From assembly GCA_036620675.1 (NCBI GenBank), contig JAZHEE010000002.1: a stretch of DNA of 64,000 nucleotides. One strand, written 5' to 3'. The number at the start of each line of letters is the position of its first letter. Positions within the stretch are counted from its first letter, which is position 1. This DNA is from Jejubacter sp036620675 (GTDB taxonomy: Bacteria > Pseudomonadota > Gammaproteobacteria > Enterobacterales > Enterobacteriaceae). Positions 49,310-57,408 of this stretch are shown here, one piece after another. Position numbers and translations under genes: made by a program. A model generated the notes under the pieces. It did no database searches. It worked only from the letters and a program-made list of their open reading frames with translations, and had not been told where the DNA came from.

Positions 49310-50391
49310 AGGGTCTCCTGATTGGTCTGGGCAGCCAGTTGATTAAGCGCGTCGAGCAGACGCTGGCATTCGACGCGGGTGCCGATGCTGATACGCAGGC
49401 ACTCTTCCAGACCGGGTTGTTGGTGCTGATTACGCAGGATAATGCCGCGATCCCACAGCCGCCGGAACAGGGGTTGGGAACGATCGAAGCGCACCAGCAG
49501 GTAGTTGGTTTGCGATTCAAAGACCTGAGCGACGCCGGATATCGTACGCAGTTGTTCGAACAGGAACTGGCGATTGTCCAGGGTTTCCGCCACGCGCTGA
49601 CGCATGGCGGCGATGCCCTCAGGGCTCAGCGCCTGGGCGGCGATATCGGCCACCGGGGTGGAAAGCGGATAGGGGGCGATGACTTTCAGCAGCATCTGAA
49701 TCAGTGGCGCACTGGCCAGGGTGAAGCCGCAGCGCAGGCCCGCCAGCGCAAAGGCTTTGGAAAGCGTGCGCAGAATGGCCAGATGCGGATAGTCGTTGAG
49801 CCAGCCTGCCAGGGTGGCTTCAGGGCAGAATTCAATATAGGCTTCGTCCGCCACTACAATGGCGCGGTCACGGGTCATCTCCAGCAGCGCGCGCAGGTCG
49901 TCCGGATTGATTAACTGACCGGTGGGGTTATTGGGGCTGCAAACAAGCACCACTTTTACGCCGTCCAGTTGGGATTCGATGGCCGGCAGATCGAGCTGCC
50001 AGCCGTCGATGGCCGGAACGGTACGGCATTCCACGCCGATGGTTTCGGCGCTGACGCCGTACATGCCGTAAGTGGGCGGACAGTAGAGCACCGCATCCTG
50101 GCCTGGTTCGCAAAATGCGCGCATCAGCAGCTCAATGCCTTCGTCGGCGCCGCGGCTAACCAGCACCTGCTCTGGTTTAACCCCGGCGTAGTCGGCATAG
50201 CGACGAATCACCTGGGCGGGTTGACACTCCGGGTAGCGGTTCAGGGTCTGCATGGTTAACTGAAACGGCACCGCCGTCGGGTATTCATTGGCATTCAGCC
50301 AGACATCGCCATTACCGCCCAGGCGGCGGGCGGACTGGTAAGGGGTGAGCTTGCGCACGCTGGCGCGGGCAAGGGCGTCGATCGCGTTCAT
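49306..50391 (-). CDS. hisC: Histidinol-phosphate aminotransferase HisC
   Basis: A PLP aminotransferase of 361 residues (356 in E. coli) converting imidazole acetol phosphate to histidinol phosphate with glutamate. The PLP lysine is Lys212 in LRTLSKAFALAGLR. VADEAYIEF holds the Asp that contacts the pyridine nitrogen, and CSPNNPTGQL the cofactor-binding Asn. ATGA overlaps couple it to hisD upstream and hisB downstream. Confidence 0.98.
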   Translation of the reverse strand: MNAIDALARASVRKLTPYQSARRLGGNGDVWLNANEYPTAVPFQLTMQTLNRYPECQPAQVIRRYADYAGVKPEQVLVSRGADEGIELLMRAFCEPGQDAVLYCPPTYGMYGVSAETIGVECRTVPAIDGWQLDLPAIESQLDGVKVVLVCSPNNPTGQLINPDDLRALLEMTRDRAIVVADEAYIEFCPEATLAGWLNDYPHLAILRTLSKAFALAGLRCGFTLASAPLIQMLLKVIAPYPLSTPVADIAAQALSPEGIAAMRQRVAETLDNRQFLFEQLRTISGVAQVFESQTNYLLVRFDRSQPLFRRLWDRGIILRNQHQQPGLEECLRISIGTRVECQRLLDALNQLAAQTNQETL

Positions 50392-51692
50392 TCTTGCTCC
50401 TCCAGGGCGGCCAGCCGCAGCGAAACCGCATTTTTGTGGGCCGTCAGCCGTTCCGCCGCGGCAAGGATCTCAATGGTGGAGGCGAGACCGGCGAAGCCCT
50501 GCTGGCTCAACTCCTGTACCGTCATACGCTTCTGGAAATCCGCCAGTCCCAGGCTGGAACAGGTGGCGGTGTAGCCATAAGTCGGCAGCACGTGGTTGGT
50601 GCCGGAAGCATAGTCCCCGGCGGATTCCGGAGACCAGTCGCCAAGGAACACCGAACCGGCACTGGTGATGTCATCGACAAGCGCCCGGGCGTCAGCGGTC
50701 TGAATTATTAGGTGTTCCGGGCCGTAGCGGTTAGATATCTCCACGCACTGGGCAAGGCTTGCGGCCACGATAAGACGGCTGGCGGAAAGCGCCTGACGGG
50801 CGGTTTCCGCCCGCGAAAGGGCGGCAAGCTGGCGCTCTACTGCGGCAGCCACCCGTTCCGCCATACGGCTATCCGGCGTCAGCAGAATCACCTGGGAGTC
50901 CGGGCCGTGCTCGGCCTGGGAAAGCAGGTCAGAGGCGACAAAGTCCGGGTTGGCGCGCTCATCGGCGATCACCAGTACCTCCGACGGCCCGGCGGGCATA
51001 TCGATGGCGGCTCCGTCCAGCCGCTGGCTGACCTGTCGTTTGGCTTCGGTGACAAAGGCGTTGCCCGGCCCGAAGATTTTATCCACCTTCGGGATGCTGT
51101 CGGTGCCGAAGGCGAGGGCGGCGATAGCCTGGGCGCCACCGACCTGGAACACCTCCTGCACGCCGCACAGGTTGGCCGCATAGAGGATCTCGTCGGCTAT
51201 AGGCGGCGGCGAGCACAGCACCACCCGACGGCAACCGGCGATACGCGCCGGAGTGGCCAGCATCAGCACCGTAGAAAACAGCGGCGCCGAGCCGCCGGGA
51301 ATATAGAGCCCTACCGCGTCGACAGGGCGGGTTACCTGCTGGCAGCGCACGCCGGGGCGGGTTTCCACGTCCACCGCGGGCAGCTGCTGGGCGCGGTGAA
51401 AGGTTTCGATATTGGCTACGGCCACGGCCATCGCCTGCTTCAGTTCATCGCTCAGGCGAGCGCCTGCGGCGTCGATTTCCGCCTGGCTTACCTTCAGGCT
51501 CTGCACCTCGGCGTTATCGAAGCGGGCGCTGTAGTCGCGCAGGGCGCTATCGCCGCGCGCTTTAACGTTATCCAGGATCTCGCTCACAGCGCGGCTGATG
51601 CTGTCGGAAGCGGAGATTGCCGGGCGCATCAGTAGTTCGCGCTGGCGTTCGGCGTCGCAATCGTTCCAGTTAATGACGGTATTAAAAGCCAT
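50388..51692 (-). CDS. hisD: Histidinol dehydrogenase HisD
   Basis: A zinc- and NAD-dependent enzyme of 434 residues, as in E. coli, that oxidises histidinol to histidine in two steps. The family signature region around MPAGPSEVLVIADERANP (about 235-252) with DLLSQAEHGPDSQ is intact; the latter carries zinc-binding Gln and His. The catalytic Glu-His pair appears in YGPEHLII near 326-327. It starts 5 bases after the hisG stop. Confidence 0.98.
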   Translation of the reverse strand: MAFNTVINWNDCDAERQRELLMRPAISASDSISRAVSEILDNVKARGDSALRDYSARFDNAEVQSLKVSQAEIDAAGARLSDELKQAMAVAVANIETFHRAQQLPAVDVETRPGVRCQQVTRPVDAVGLYIPGGSAPLFSTVLMLATPARIAGCRRVVLCSPPPIADEILYAANLCGVQEVFQVGGAQAIAALAFGTDSIPKVDKIFGPGNAFVTEAKRQVSQRLDGAAIDMPAGPSEVLVIADERANPDFVASDLLSQAEHGPDSQVILLTPDSRMAERVAAAVERQLAALSRAETARQALSASRLIVAASLAQCVEISNRYGPEHLIIQTADARALVDDITSAGSVFLGDWSPESAGDYASGTNHVLPTYGYTATCSSLGLADFQKRMTVQELSQQGFAGLASTIEILAAAERLTAHKNAVSLRLAALEEQE

Positions 51693-51697
51693 GGCGG

Positions 51698-52597
51698 TTA
51701 CTCCATCATCTTTTCAATTGGCAGGACCAGGATTGAGCTGGCGCCCAGCGCCTTCAGTTTTTCCATGGTTTCCCAGAACAGGGTTTCGCTGCTGACCATA
51801 TGCATAGCTACTCGCTGCTTATCGCCGGCCAGCGGCAAAATGGTGGGGCGCTCGGCGCCGGGCAGCAGTGCCACTACTTCTTCCAGCCGCTCGCTGGGCG
51901 CGTGCAGCATTATGTATTTGGATTCCCGGGCCTGGATAACTCCCTGAATACGGGTCTGAAGCTTGTCGATAAGCAGCTGTTTGTTATCCGGCATGTCGCC
52001 GTCGCGCTGAATCAGGCAGGCTCTGGAGCGGTAGATGACTTCAACTTCGCGCAGCCCGTTGGCTTCAAGCGTGGCGCCGGTAGAGACCAGATCGCAGATG
52101 GCGTCGGCCAGCCCGGCGCGGGGAGCCACTTCAACGGAGCCATTCAGCAGGCAGGATTTAAATGGAATCTGTTTTTGATCGAGATAGCGTTTCAGCAGGT
52201 GCGGGTAGGAGGTGGCGATCCGTTTGTTCGCGAGGGAGGCGATACCGTCCCAGGGTTCGTCCTGCGGTGCGGCCAGCGACAGACGGCAACCGCCGAAGTC
52301 CAGGCGCCGCAGGGTGAAGTAGCGAGGGTCTTCGCCCTGGGCGCGGCGGCTGAGCAACTCTTCTTCCAGCACGTTTTCGCCGATGATGCCAAGGTCTACT
52401 ACGCCATCCATCACCAGGCCTGGAATATCGTCATCCCGCACCCGCAGAATATCGATGGGCATATTCTCCGCCAGAGCGATCAGGCGCTGGGTGTGCAGAT
52501 TCACCTTAATGCCGCAGCGGGCCAGTAATTCGCGTGAATCATCACTTAAACGGCCTGATTTCTGAATAGCTATGCGTAAACGGGTGTTGTCTGACAT
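51698..52597 (-). CDS. hisG: ATP phosphoribosyltransferase HisG
   Basis: The first, feedback-inhibited enzyme of histidine synthesis, joining ATP and PRPP. It has 299 residues, as in E. coli (long form, with a C-terminal ACT-like regulatory domain from about residue 225). The periplasmic-binding-protein-like catalytic half shows IQKSGRLSDDS near the N terminus, and the PRPP-binding loop DLVSTGATLEANGL near 169-182. It is transcribed from the his promoter through the attenuator. Confidence 0.98.
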   Translation of the reverse strand: MSDNTRLRIAIQKSGRLSDDSRELLARCGIKVNLHTQRLIALAENMPIDILRVRDDDIPGLVMDGVVDLGIIGENVLEEELLSRRAQGEDPRYFTLRRLDFGGCRLSLAAPQDEPWDGIASLANKRIATSYPHLLKRYLDQKQIPFKSCLLNGSVEVAPRAGLADAICDLVSTGATLEANGLREVEVIYRSRACLIQRDGDMPDNKQLLIDKLQTRIQGVIQARESKYIMLHAPSERLEEVVALLPGAERPTILPLAGDKQRVAMHMVSSETLFWETMEKLKALGASSILVLPIEKMME

Positions 52598-52643
52598 TGT
52601 GCTCTACCTCTGATTCGTCAATATTTCTGCTGAAACCGCGCAA

Positions 52644-52679
52644 TAAAAAAAGCCCCCGGAAGGCGATCTTCCGGGGGCT
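52644..52679 (-). terminator. his operon attenuator terminator
   Basis: On the minus strand, AGCCCCCGGAAG pairs with CTTCCGGGGGCT around a five-base loop, and seven T residues follow. It stands between hisL and hisG at the place of the classical his attenuator. Confidence 0.95.
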
Positions 52680-52743
52680 CTCTGTCTCGCGTTCTGCACC
52701 ACTGGAAGATCTGAATGTCTTCCAGCACACATCGCCTGAAAGA

Positions 52744-52794
52744 CTAGTCAGGATGATGGTGATGATGGTGATGTTTAAACTGAACGCGGTTCAT
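52744..52794 (-). CDS. hisL: his operon leader peptide HisL
   Basis: A 16-residue leader peptide, MNRVQFKHHHHHHHPD, with seven consecutive histidine codons. When charged tRNA-His is scarce the ribosome stalls in the His run, the antiterminator forms, and the attenuator at 52644-52679 is bypassed. E. coli HisL also has seven His and the same VQFK and PD flanks. The gene is too short for routine gene calling but unmistakable. Confidence 0.97.
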   Translation of the reverse strand: MNRVQFKHHHHHHHPD

Positions 52795-52835
52795 AGCAAT
52801 CTCGTCTGAATGATTATTCATAACCTGTGACACTT

Positions 52836-52865
52836 ACCCTAAACCAGTTTGAACGCGGAACGCAA
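52836..52865 (-). promoter_or_regulatory. his operon promoter
   Basis: On the minus strand, TTGCGT (52865-52860), an 18-base spacer and TAGGGT (52841-52836) lie about 40 bases ahead of hisL. The TTTAGG-containing -10 region corresponds to the E. coli his promoter. The -35 is only about 30 bases beyond the stop of the regulator gene upstream. Confidence 0.65.
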
Positions 52866-52895
52866 GCGCTTTTTTCGCGAAACAATGTGCGGGAA

Positions 52896-53444
52896 TTAAT
52901 TCTGTTCCGAGACCATGATCGCCATGGTATCCGGTTCCAGGGCGCGGAACAGATGTTCGCGATCCGCCGGATAGCAAATATAGTCACCGGGGCCCAGCTC
53001 TTCGGGGGCTTCGGTCAGTCCCAGCAGCGCCCGGCCGCGGGTAATAATCATATGTTCCACCGAACCCGGCGGGTGGGGAGGCGACAGGCGATCGGCGCCG
53101 GGCTGAACTACCAGCTGATAGATGTCGCGCCGGGCTCCGGGTGGGCAGTTAGCCAGTAATATCGCCAGATAGTTCGAGTATTCCGCTGTGATTCGGGTGC
53201 CCTCCCCACAGCGCAGCACCCGGGTGGGAGCCTGCTGGTGCTCAAGCAACTGGGCAAAGGGGATATTCAGGGCTACGCACAGCGACCAAAGGGTTTCGAG
53301 ACTGGGATTACCGTGACCGGCTTCCAGCTGCGACAGCGTGGATTTGGCGATGCCGGCGCGTCGGGCGACCTCGCTAAGCGACAGCCCTGCGCGTTCCCGC
53401 TCCCGGACCAGGCTCTGAGCGATGACGCGGATCGGTTGGGTCAT
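52896..53444 (-). CDS. HTH (XRE) - cupin transcriptional regulator
   Basis: A 182-residue regulator. The N-terminal XRE-type helix-turn-helix covers about residues 8-62 (LSLSEVARRAGIAKSTLSQLEAG), and the C-terminal cupin ligand-sensing domain covers about 100-178 (PPGSVEHMIITRGRALLG, ELGPGDYICYPADREH). Proteins of this design often control amino acid or polyamine exporters. It is divergent from an azlCD-type exporter pair across 127 bases holding a perfect 17-base palindrome, so it probably regulates both itself and the exporter. Ligand unknown. Confidence 0.85.
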   Translation of the reverse strand: MTQPIRVIAQSLVRERERAGLSLSEVARRAGIAKSTLSQLEAGHGNPSLETLWSLCVALNIPFAQLLEHQQAPTRVLRCGEGTRITAEYSNYLAILLANCPPGARRDIYQLVVQPGADRLSPPHPPGSVEHMIITRGRALLGLTEAPEELGPGDYICYPADREHLFRALEPDTMAIMVSEQN

Positions 53445-53472
53445 GAAAACTCCATCATTCCTGAGACTGAAT

Positions 53473-53499
53473 GTTCGTTTAAATGAACGTAACGTTCAT
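53473..53499. promoter_or_regulatory. Operator palindromes between regulator and azlC
   Basis: ATGAACGTAACGTTCAT (53483-53499) is a perfect 17-base palindrome. It overlaps a second, near-perfect one, GTTCGTTTAAATGAAC (53473-53488). The site abuts a TTGATA (53501-53506) that could be the azlC -35. It is the likely binding site of the divergent HTH-cupin regulator. Confidence 0.7.
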
Positions 53500-53500
53500 C

Positions 53501-53532
53501 TTGATAATTAGTAGCGCTGTGTTCATTATAAT
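53501..53532 (+). promoter_or_regulatory. Possible azlC promoter
   Basis: TTGATA (53501-53506) and a perfect TATAAT (53527-53532) lie 40 bases ahead of azlC, but their spacing of 20 bases is long. The palindromic operator ends one base before the -35. Confidence 0.45.
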
Positions 53533-53571
53533 GGAGACTTCCGTTCGGTGAAGAATCTATTGAGGTTATTT

Positions 53572-54234
53572 ATGTTCACTCAGCGTTTCGCCTGTCTGCC
53601 GGGCGAGACTAAGAAGGCGATCGTCCTGGTTTGTCTGGCCGTGGGGATTGTCGGCGTCTCTTATGGCTCACTGGCGCTGGCCTATGGCTTTGCGCTGTGG
53701 GTGCCGGTGGTCTCTTCTATCATGGTGCTGGCGGGGGCGTCGGAATTTATGTTCGTGGCGATTATCGCCAGCGGCGGCAGCCCGATTACCGCGGCGCTGG
53801 CGGGGCTGCTGGTGAACGCCCGTCATATTCCGTTCGGCGTCGCGGTTCGCGAGCTGGTCGGGGGGCGGCTGGGGGCGCTACTGGGCTGCCATATTATGAA
53901 TGATGAAAGCGTGGTGTTCGGCATGTCGCAGCCGACGCTGGAAAAGCGCAGGGCCGCCTACTGGCTGTGCGGGCTTGGCGTCGCGATCGTCTGGCCGTTA
54001 GGTGTTACGCTCGGTGGCGGCGTCGGCAATTTCCTGCCTGCTCCGGAAACCATCGGTCTTGACGCGGTATTCCCGGCGATTTTGCTGGCGCTGGTGATCC
54101 CGGCCTTTAAGAAACGCACCACGCTGGTACGCGCCAGCGCGGGGGCAGTAATTTCGCTGGCCGCCGTGCCCTTTACGCCGGCCGGCCTGCCGGTACTGTT
54201 ATCGATGCTGGGCTTACTGGCAAGGAGGAAATAG
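53572..54234 (+). CDS. AzlC-family branched-chain amino acid exporter subunit (YgaZ-like)
   Basis: A 220-residue inner-membrane protein with about six to seven hydrophobic segments, AzlC family (YgaZ of E. coli, AzlC of Bacillus). With the small AzlD partner it exports branched-chain amino acids or related compounds. SYGSLALAYGFALWVPVVSS and ASEFMFVAIIASGG near the N terminus, and NARHIPFGVAVRELVG, are family hallmarks. The ATG at 53572 follows TTGAGGT; a GTG at 53548 is in frame but less well placed. It overlaps the next gene by one base. Confidence 0.85.
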   Translation: MFTQRFACLPGETKKAIVLVCLAVGIVGVSYGSLALAYGFALWVPVVSSIMVLAGASEFMFVAIIASGGSPITAALAGLLVNARHIPFGVAVRELVGGRLGALLGCHIMNDESVVFGMSQPTLEKRRAAYWLCGLGVAIVWPLGVTLGGGVGNFLPAPETIGLDAVFPAILLALVIPAFKKRTTLVRASAGAVISLAAVPFTPAGLPVLLSMLGLLARRK

Positions 54235-54557
54235 TGTCGGATACTCTGATGATTATTATCGGTATCGCGATTCTGGCGGCGGGTACCTGGCTGATGCGCT
54301 ATTCCGGCGCCGTGCTGGGCAACCGGCTGGTCTTTTCGGAACGCGCTCAGGCGCTGCTATCTGATGCCGCCACCACGCTGCTGTTTTCCGTGGCGCTGGC
54401 GGCCACCATTTATGAGAGCGATCATTTCGCGGGCATGGCCCGGGTGGCGGGCGTACTGGTGGCGGTGTTCCTCGCCTGGCGCAAGGCGCCGCTGATCGTG
54501 GTGATTGTGGCCGCCGCCGTGGTCACGGCCGGATTACGCTATCTGGGCCTGAGCTGA
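54234..54557 (+). CDS. AzlD-family exporter partner (YgaH-like)
   Basis: A 107-residue protein with about four hydrophobic segments, AzlD family, the obligate small partner of AzlC/YgaZ-type exporters. TWLMRYSGAVLGNRLVF resembles the conserved RxxG segment near the start, and FLAWRKAPLIVVIVAA the end. The start is GTG at 54234, within the azlC stop (TAGTG), behind a strong AAGGAGG. Confidence 0.85.
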   Translation: MSDTLMIIIGIAILAAGTWLMRYSGAVLGNRLVFSERAQALLSDAATTLLFSVALAATIYESDHFAGMARVAGVLVAVFLAWRKAPLIVVIVAAAVVTAGLRYLGLS

Positions 54558-54677
54558 TGCCGACTATATAGCTGCTCGTTGACCCGGTGTTCAGGCTGAT
54601 AATTGTCAGTTCCGCGGAGCTGGCGTAGCCTTAATGCAGTCGTTCAGCAAGCTTCCTTCAGAAAAGGAGTGTAAAGC

Positions 54678-55520
54678 ATGAAAAAGGTCGCGATTGTCGG
54701 ATTAGGATGGCTGGGGATGCCGCTGGCGCTATCCCTGATGAGTAAAGGCTGGCAGGTTACCGGCACCAAGACCACGGAGGATGGCGTAGAGGCGGCGCGG
54801 ATGTGCGGGCTGGAAAGCTATCTGTTGCAGCTAACACCGGAGCTTGAATGCGATAGTGATGATCTTGAAGCGCTGCTCGCCGTGGATGCGCTGGTGATTA
54901 CGCTGCCGGCCCGCCGCAGCGGAGAAGGGCAGGATTTTTACCTGCTGGCGGTACAGGAGATTGTCGACAGCGCTCTGGCGCAGGGTATTGGGCATATTAT
55001 CTTTATCAGCTCCACCTCGGTTTATGGCGATGCCGAAGGGGTGGTGACGGAAGCTTCACCGTTGAATCCGGTCAGCGAGAGCGGTCGTATGTTGCGCGAA
55101 CTGGAGCACTGGTTGCACGACCTGCCCGGCACCTCGGTGGATATTCTGCGCCTGTCCGGGCTGGTGGGGCCGGAGCGTCACCCCGGGCGCTTTTTCGCCG
55201 GTAAACGCGCACCCCACGGTAACCATGTGGTCAACCTGGTGCACCTGGAAGATGCTGTAGCGGCTATCGAACTGCTGCTGGAAACCCGGGGCGGTGGGCG
55301 CCTGTATAACCTTAGCGCGCCGGGGCATCCGACCCGCAGTCGTTTCTACCCCCTGATGAGCCGTCAACTGAATCTTCCGACGCCGTTATTTAGCGACAAT
55401 GCGAACGGCGGCACCGGCAAGCAGGTGGATGGTAATTTAATCTGCCGGGAGCTGGGTTTTCACTACCGCTATCCCGACCCGGAACGGATGCCGCTGGATC
55501 CGGAAAATGCTTTAGACTGA
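54678..55520 (+). CDS. yeeZ: SDR-like NAD(P)-binding protein YeeZ
   Basis: A 280-residue Rossmann-fold protein (274 in E. coli) of the extended SDR/epimerase group. The nucleotide-binding loop GLGWLGMPLA is at residues 8-17. ISSTSVYGDAEG near 112-123 and RLSGLVGPERHPG follow, but the Tyr-x3-Lys pair normal in epimerases is not evident, so its reaction is unclear. GGAG precedes the start. In K-12 it neighbours plaP with yeeY between them; here yeeY is missing. Confidence 0.92.
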   Translation: MKKVAIVGLGWLGMPLALSLMSKGWQVTGTKTTEDGVEAARMCGLESYLLQLTPELECDSDDLEALLAVDALVITLPARRSGEGQDFYLLAVQEIVDSALAQGIGHIIFISSTSVYGDAEGVVTEASPLNPVSESGRMLRELEHWLHDLPGTSVDILRLSGLVGPERHPGRFFAGKRAPHGNHVVNLVHLEDAVAAIELLLETRGGGRLYNLSAPGHPTRSRFYPLMSRQLNLPTPLFSDNANGGTGKQVDGNLICRELGFHYRYPDPERMPLDPENALD

Positions 55521-55841
55521 ACCTGTCTGACCCCTCGTGGCGCCTGATGGCAGGGCGTTTCGCCAGGGGGGCATTTTTAGTCAAAAAAGAATTGCCCGAT
55601 TGCCGCTTTTTCATCTTGTCATCCGGCTATTTTCTGGTGCAAAATACGCGCCCTGCAAACGAGAGATTAACCGACGTTAAAAATAGCGTCGGTTATTTTT
55701 TTGCATGTAGCACAGTTAATTTCATAAAAGAGGCCGGGCTCAGTACCGGATAGATACTTACTTTAAAAAGCACGACAAACGTGTCGCCGAGGAATACTAA
55801 GATGGTGCAATTTTTCGCTTTTGCGTCAGGGGGATATAACC
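55521..55841 (+). promoter_or_regulatory. yeeZ-plaP intergenic region
   Basis: 321 bases without a gene. It contains a possible promoter, TTGTCA (55616-55621) with CAAAAT 18 bases on (55640-55645). A terminator-like hairpin follows at 55668-55703, then about 140 bases of leader before plaP. The hairpin may end yeeZ transcripts or attenuate plaP. Confidence 0.5.
55668..55703 (+). terminator. Intrinsic terminator ahead of plaP
   Basis: AACCGACG and CGTCGGTT pair around a ten-base A-rich loop, and ATTTTTTT follows. It lies 148 bases after yeeZ and only ~20 bases after the likely start of a transcript from the promoter at 55616. Confidence 0.85.
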
Positions 55842-57203
55842 ATGTCGCATAACGTCACCGCTACTTCTTCCCGCGTGGAATTGCGTAAGAGCCTTACGCT
55901 GATTCCGGTTGTAATGATGGGCCTTGCCTATATGCAGCCTATGACACTGTTCGATACGTTTGGCATTGTGTCCGGCCTGACCCACGGTCATGTCGCCACC
56001 GCCTACGCCTTCGCACTGATTGCCATCCTCTTTACCGCGCTGAGCTACGGTAAGCTGGTTCGCCGCTTCCCGTCCGCTGGTTCGGCCTATACCTATGCCC
56101 AGAAGTCTATCAGCCCGACGGTTGGATTTATGGTGGGCTGGTCATCGCTGCTGGACTACCTGTTCATGCCGATGATCAATATTCTGCTGGCGAAAATCTA
56201 TTTTGAAGCGCTGGTGCCTTCGGTTCCGTCATGGATCTTCGTGGTGGCGCTGGTGGGCTTTATGACCGTCTCTAACCTGCGCAGCATCAAGACCGTGGCG
56301 AATTTCAACACGCTTATCGTGATTTTGCAGCTGGCTATCGTGGCGGTGATTGTCGCTCTGGTAGTGTGGGGCGTGGCTCATGGCGAAGGTGCCGGTACCC
56401 TGGTGAGCTCGCGTCCGTTCTGGGACGATAACGCCCAGGTGGTGCCGATGATCACCGGCGCCACTATTTTGTGCTTCTCGTTTCTGGGCTTCGACGGCAT
56501 CAGCTCGCTGTCGGAAGAGACTAAAGACGCCGAGCGCGTGATTCCGAAGGCGATTTTCCTGACCGCGCTGATCGGCGGCCTGGTGTTTATCGGCGCTTCC
56601 TACTTCCTGCAGCTTTACTTCCCGGATATCTCGCGCTTTAAGGATCCGGATGCCTCTCAGCCTGAGATTATGCTGTATGTGGCGGGGCACGCCTTTCAGT
56701 TCGGCGTGCTGATCTTTTCCAGCATCACCGTACTGGCTTCCGGTATGGCGGCACATGCGGGCGTATCGCGCCTGATGTACGTGATGGGGCGCGACGGCGT
56801 GTTCCCGACCCGCTTCTTCGGCTACATTCATCCGACCTGGCGTACGCCGGCGCTCAACGTGCTACTGGTCGGCGCCATCGCGCTGCTGGCGATTAATTTC
56901 GACCTGGTTACCGCTACGGCGCTGATTAACTTTGGCGCGCTGGTGGCCTTCACCTTTGTAAACCTGTCGGTGATCTCCCAGTTCTGGATCCGCGAAAAGC
57001 GTAACAAGACGCTGAAGGATCATATCAACTATCTGGTACTGCCGATCTGCGGCGCGCTGACGGTAGGGGCGCTGTGGGTGAATCTGGAAGAGAGTTCTAT
57101 GGTGCTGGGGCTTATCTGGGCGGCTATTGGTCTTATCTATCTGGCCTGCGTGACCCGTAGCTTCCGCAATCCGGTTCCGCAGTACGAGGATATCGCTCAG
57201 TAA
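55842..57203 (+). CDS. plaP: Putrescine importer PlaP
   Basis: An APC-superfamily proton-coupled putrescine importer with twelve membrane helices. It has 453 residues (452 in E. coli). In E. coli PlaP is a low-affinity importer linked to type 1 pili-driven surface motility. The substrate-site glycine-rich first helix (MGLAYMQPMTLFDTFGIVSG) and the conserved FSFLGFDGISSLSEETKD in helix six are intact. The ATG at 55842 (MSHNVTA) follows AGGGGGATATAAC; an in-frame ATG at 55821 adds seven residues of no family match. Confidence 0.94.
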   Translation: MSHNVTATSSRVELRKSLTLIPVVMMGLAYMQPMTLFDTFGIVSGLTHGHVATAYAFALIAILFTALSYGKLVRRFPSAGSAYTYAQKSISPTVGFMVGWSSLLDYLFMPMINILLAKIYFEALVPSVPSWIFVVALVGFMTVSNLRSIKTVANFNTLIVILQLAIVAVIVALVVWGVAHGEGAGTLVSSRPFWDDNAQVVPMITGATILCFSFLGFDGISSLSEETKDAERVIPKAIFLTALIGGLVFIGASYFLQLYFPDISRFKDPDASQPEIMLYVAGHAFQFGVLIFSSITVLASGMAAHAGVSRLMYVMGRDGVFPTRFFGYIHPTWRTPALNVLLVGAIALLAINFDLVTATALINFGALVAFTFVNLSVISQFWIREKRNKTLKDHINYLVLPICGALTVGALWVNLEESSMVLGLIWAAIGLIYLACVTRSFRNPVPQYEDIAQ

Positions 57204-57221
57204 AGAGCGGGCAGAGTATAG

Positions 57222-57250
57222 AAGGGCGCCTAAGCGGCGCCCTTTGTTTT
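57222..57250 (+). terminator. Terminator after plaP
   Basis: AAGGGCGCC and GGCGCCCTT with a five-base loop, followed by TGTTTT, 19 bases after the plaP stop. Confidence 0.85.
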
Positions 57251-57255
57251 GATAA

Positions 57256-57365
57256 CCAAGAGGAAAAAACGTGGTTTTTCCTCTTGGTGGCTATCAGCCG
57301 AAAATCAGCGAACTGATTTTCCTTATTTTATTTGTCACGCGATGCGGGCCGAATGTGTTCGGCCC
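57256..57365. repeat. Three successive perfect hairpins between plaP and the next gene
   Basis: A 13-base perfect stem CCAAGAGGAAAAA/TTTTTCCTCTTGG (57256-57287), an 8-base stem AAAATCAG/CTGATTTT (57301-57320) and an 8-base stem GGGCCGAA/TTCGGCCC (57346-57365) follow one another. No gene occupies 57204-57408. Confidence 0.85.
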
Positions 57366-57408
57366 TGGTTTGACAACCGCTTCAGGGCGCCGAAGTGGCC
57401 CCCTTTTT

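Noticed and set aside
50712..51635. Long open frame on the plus strand opposite hisD (about 307 codons)
   Set aside because: hisD is complete and conserved on the other strand; the antisense frame has no ribosome site and a composition expected of GC-rich third-position shadowing.
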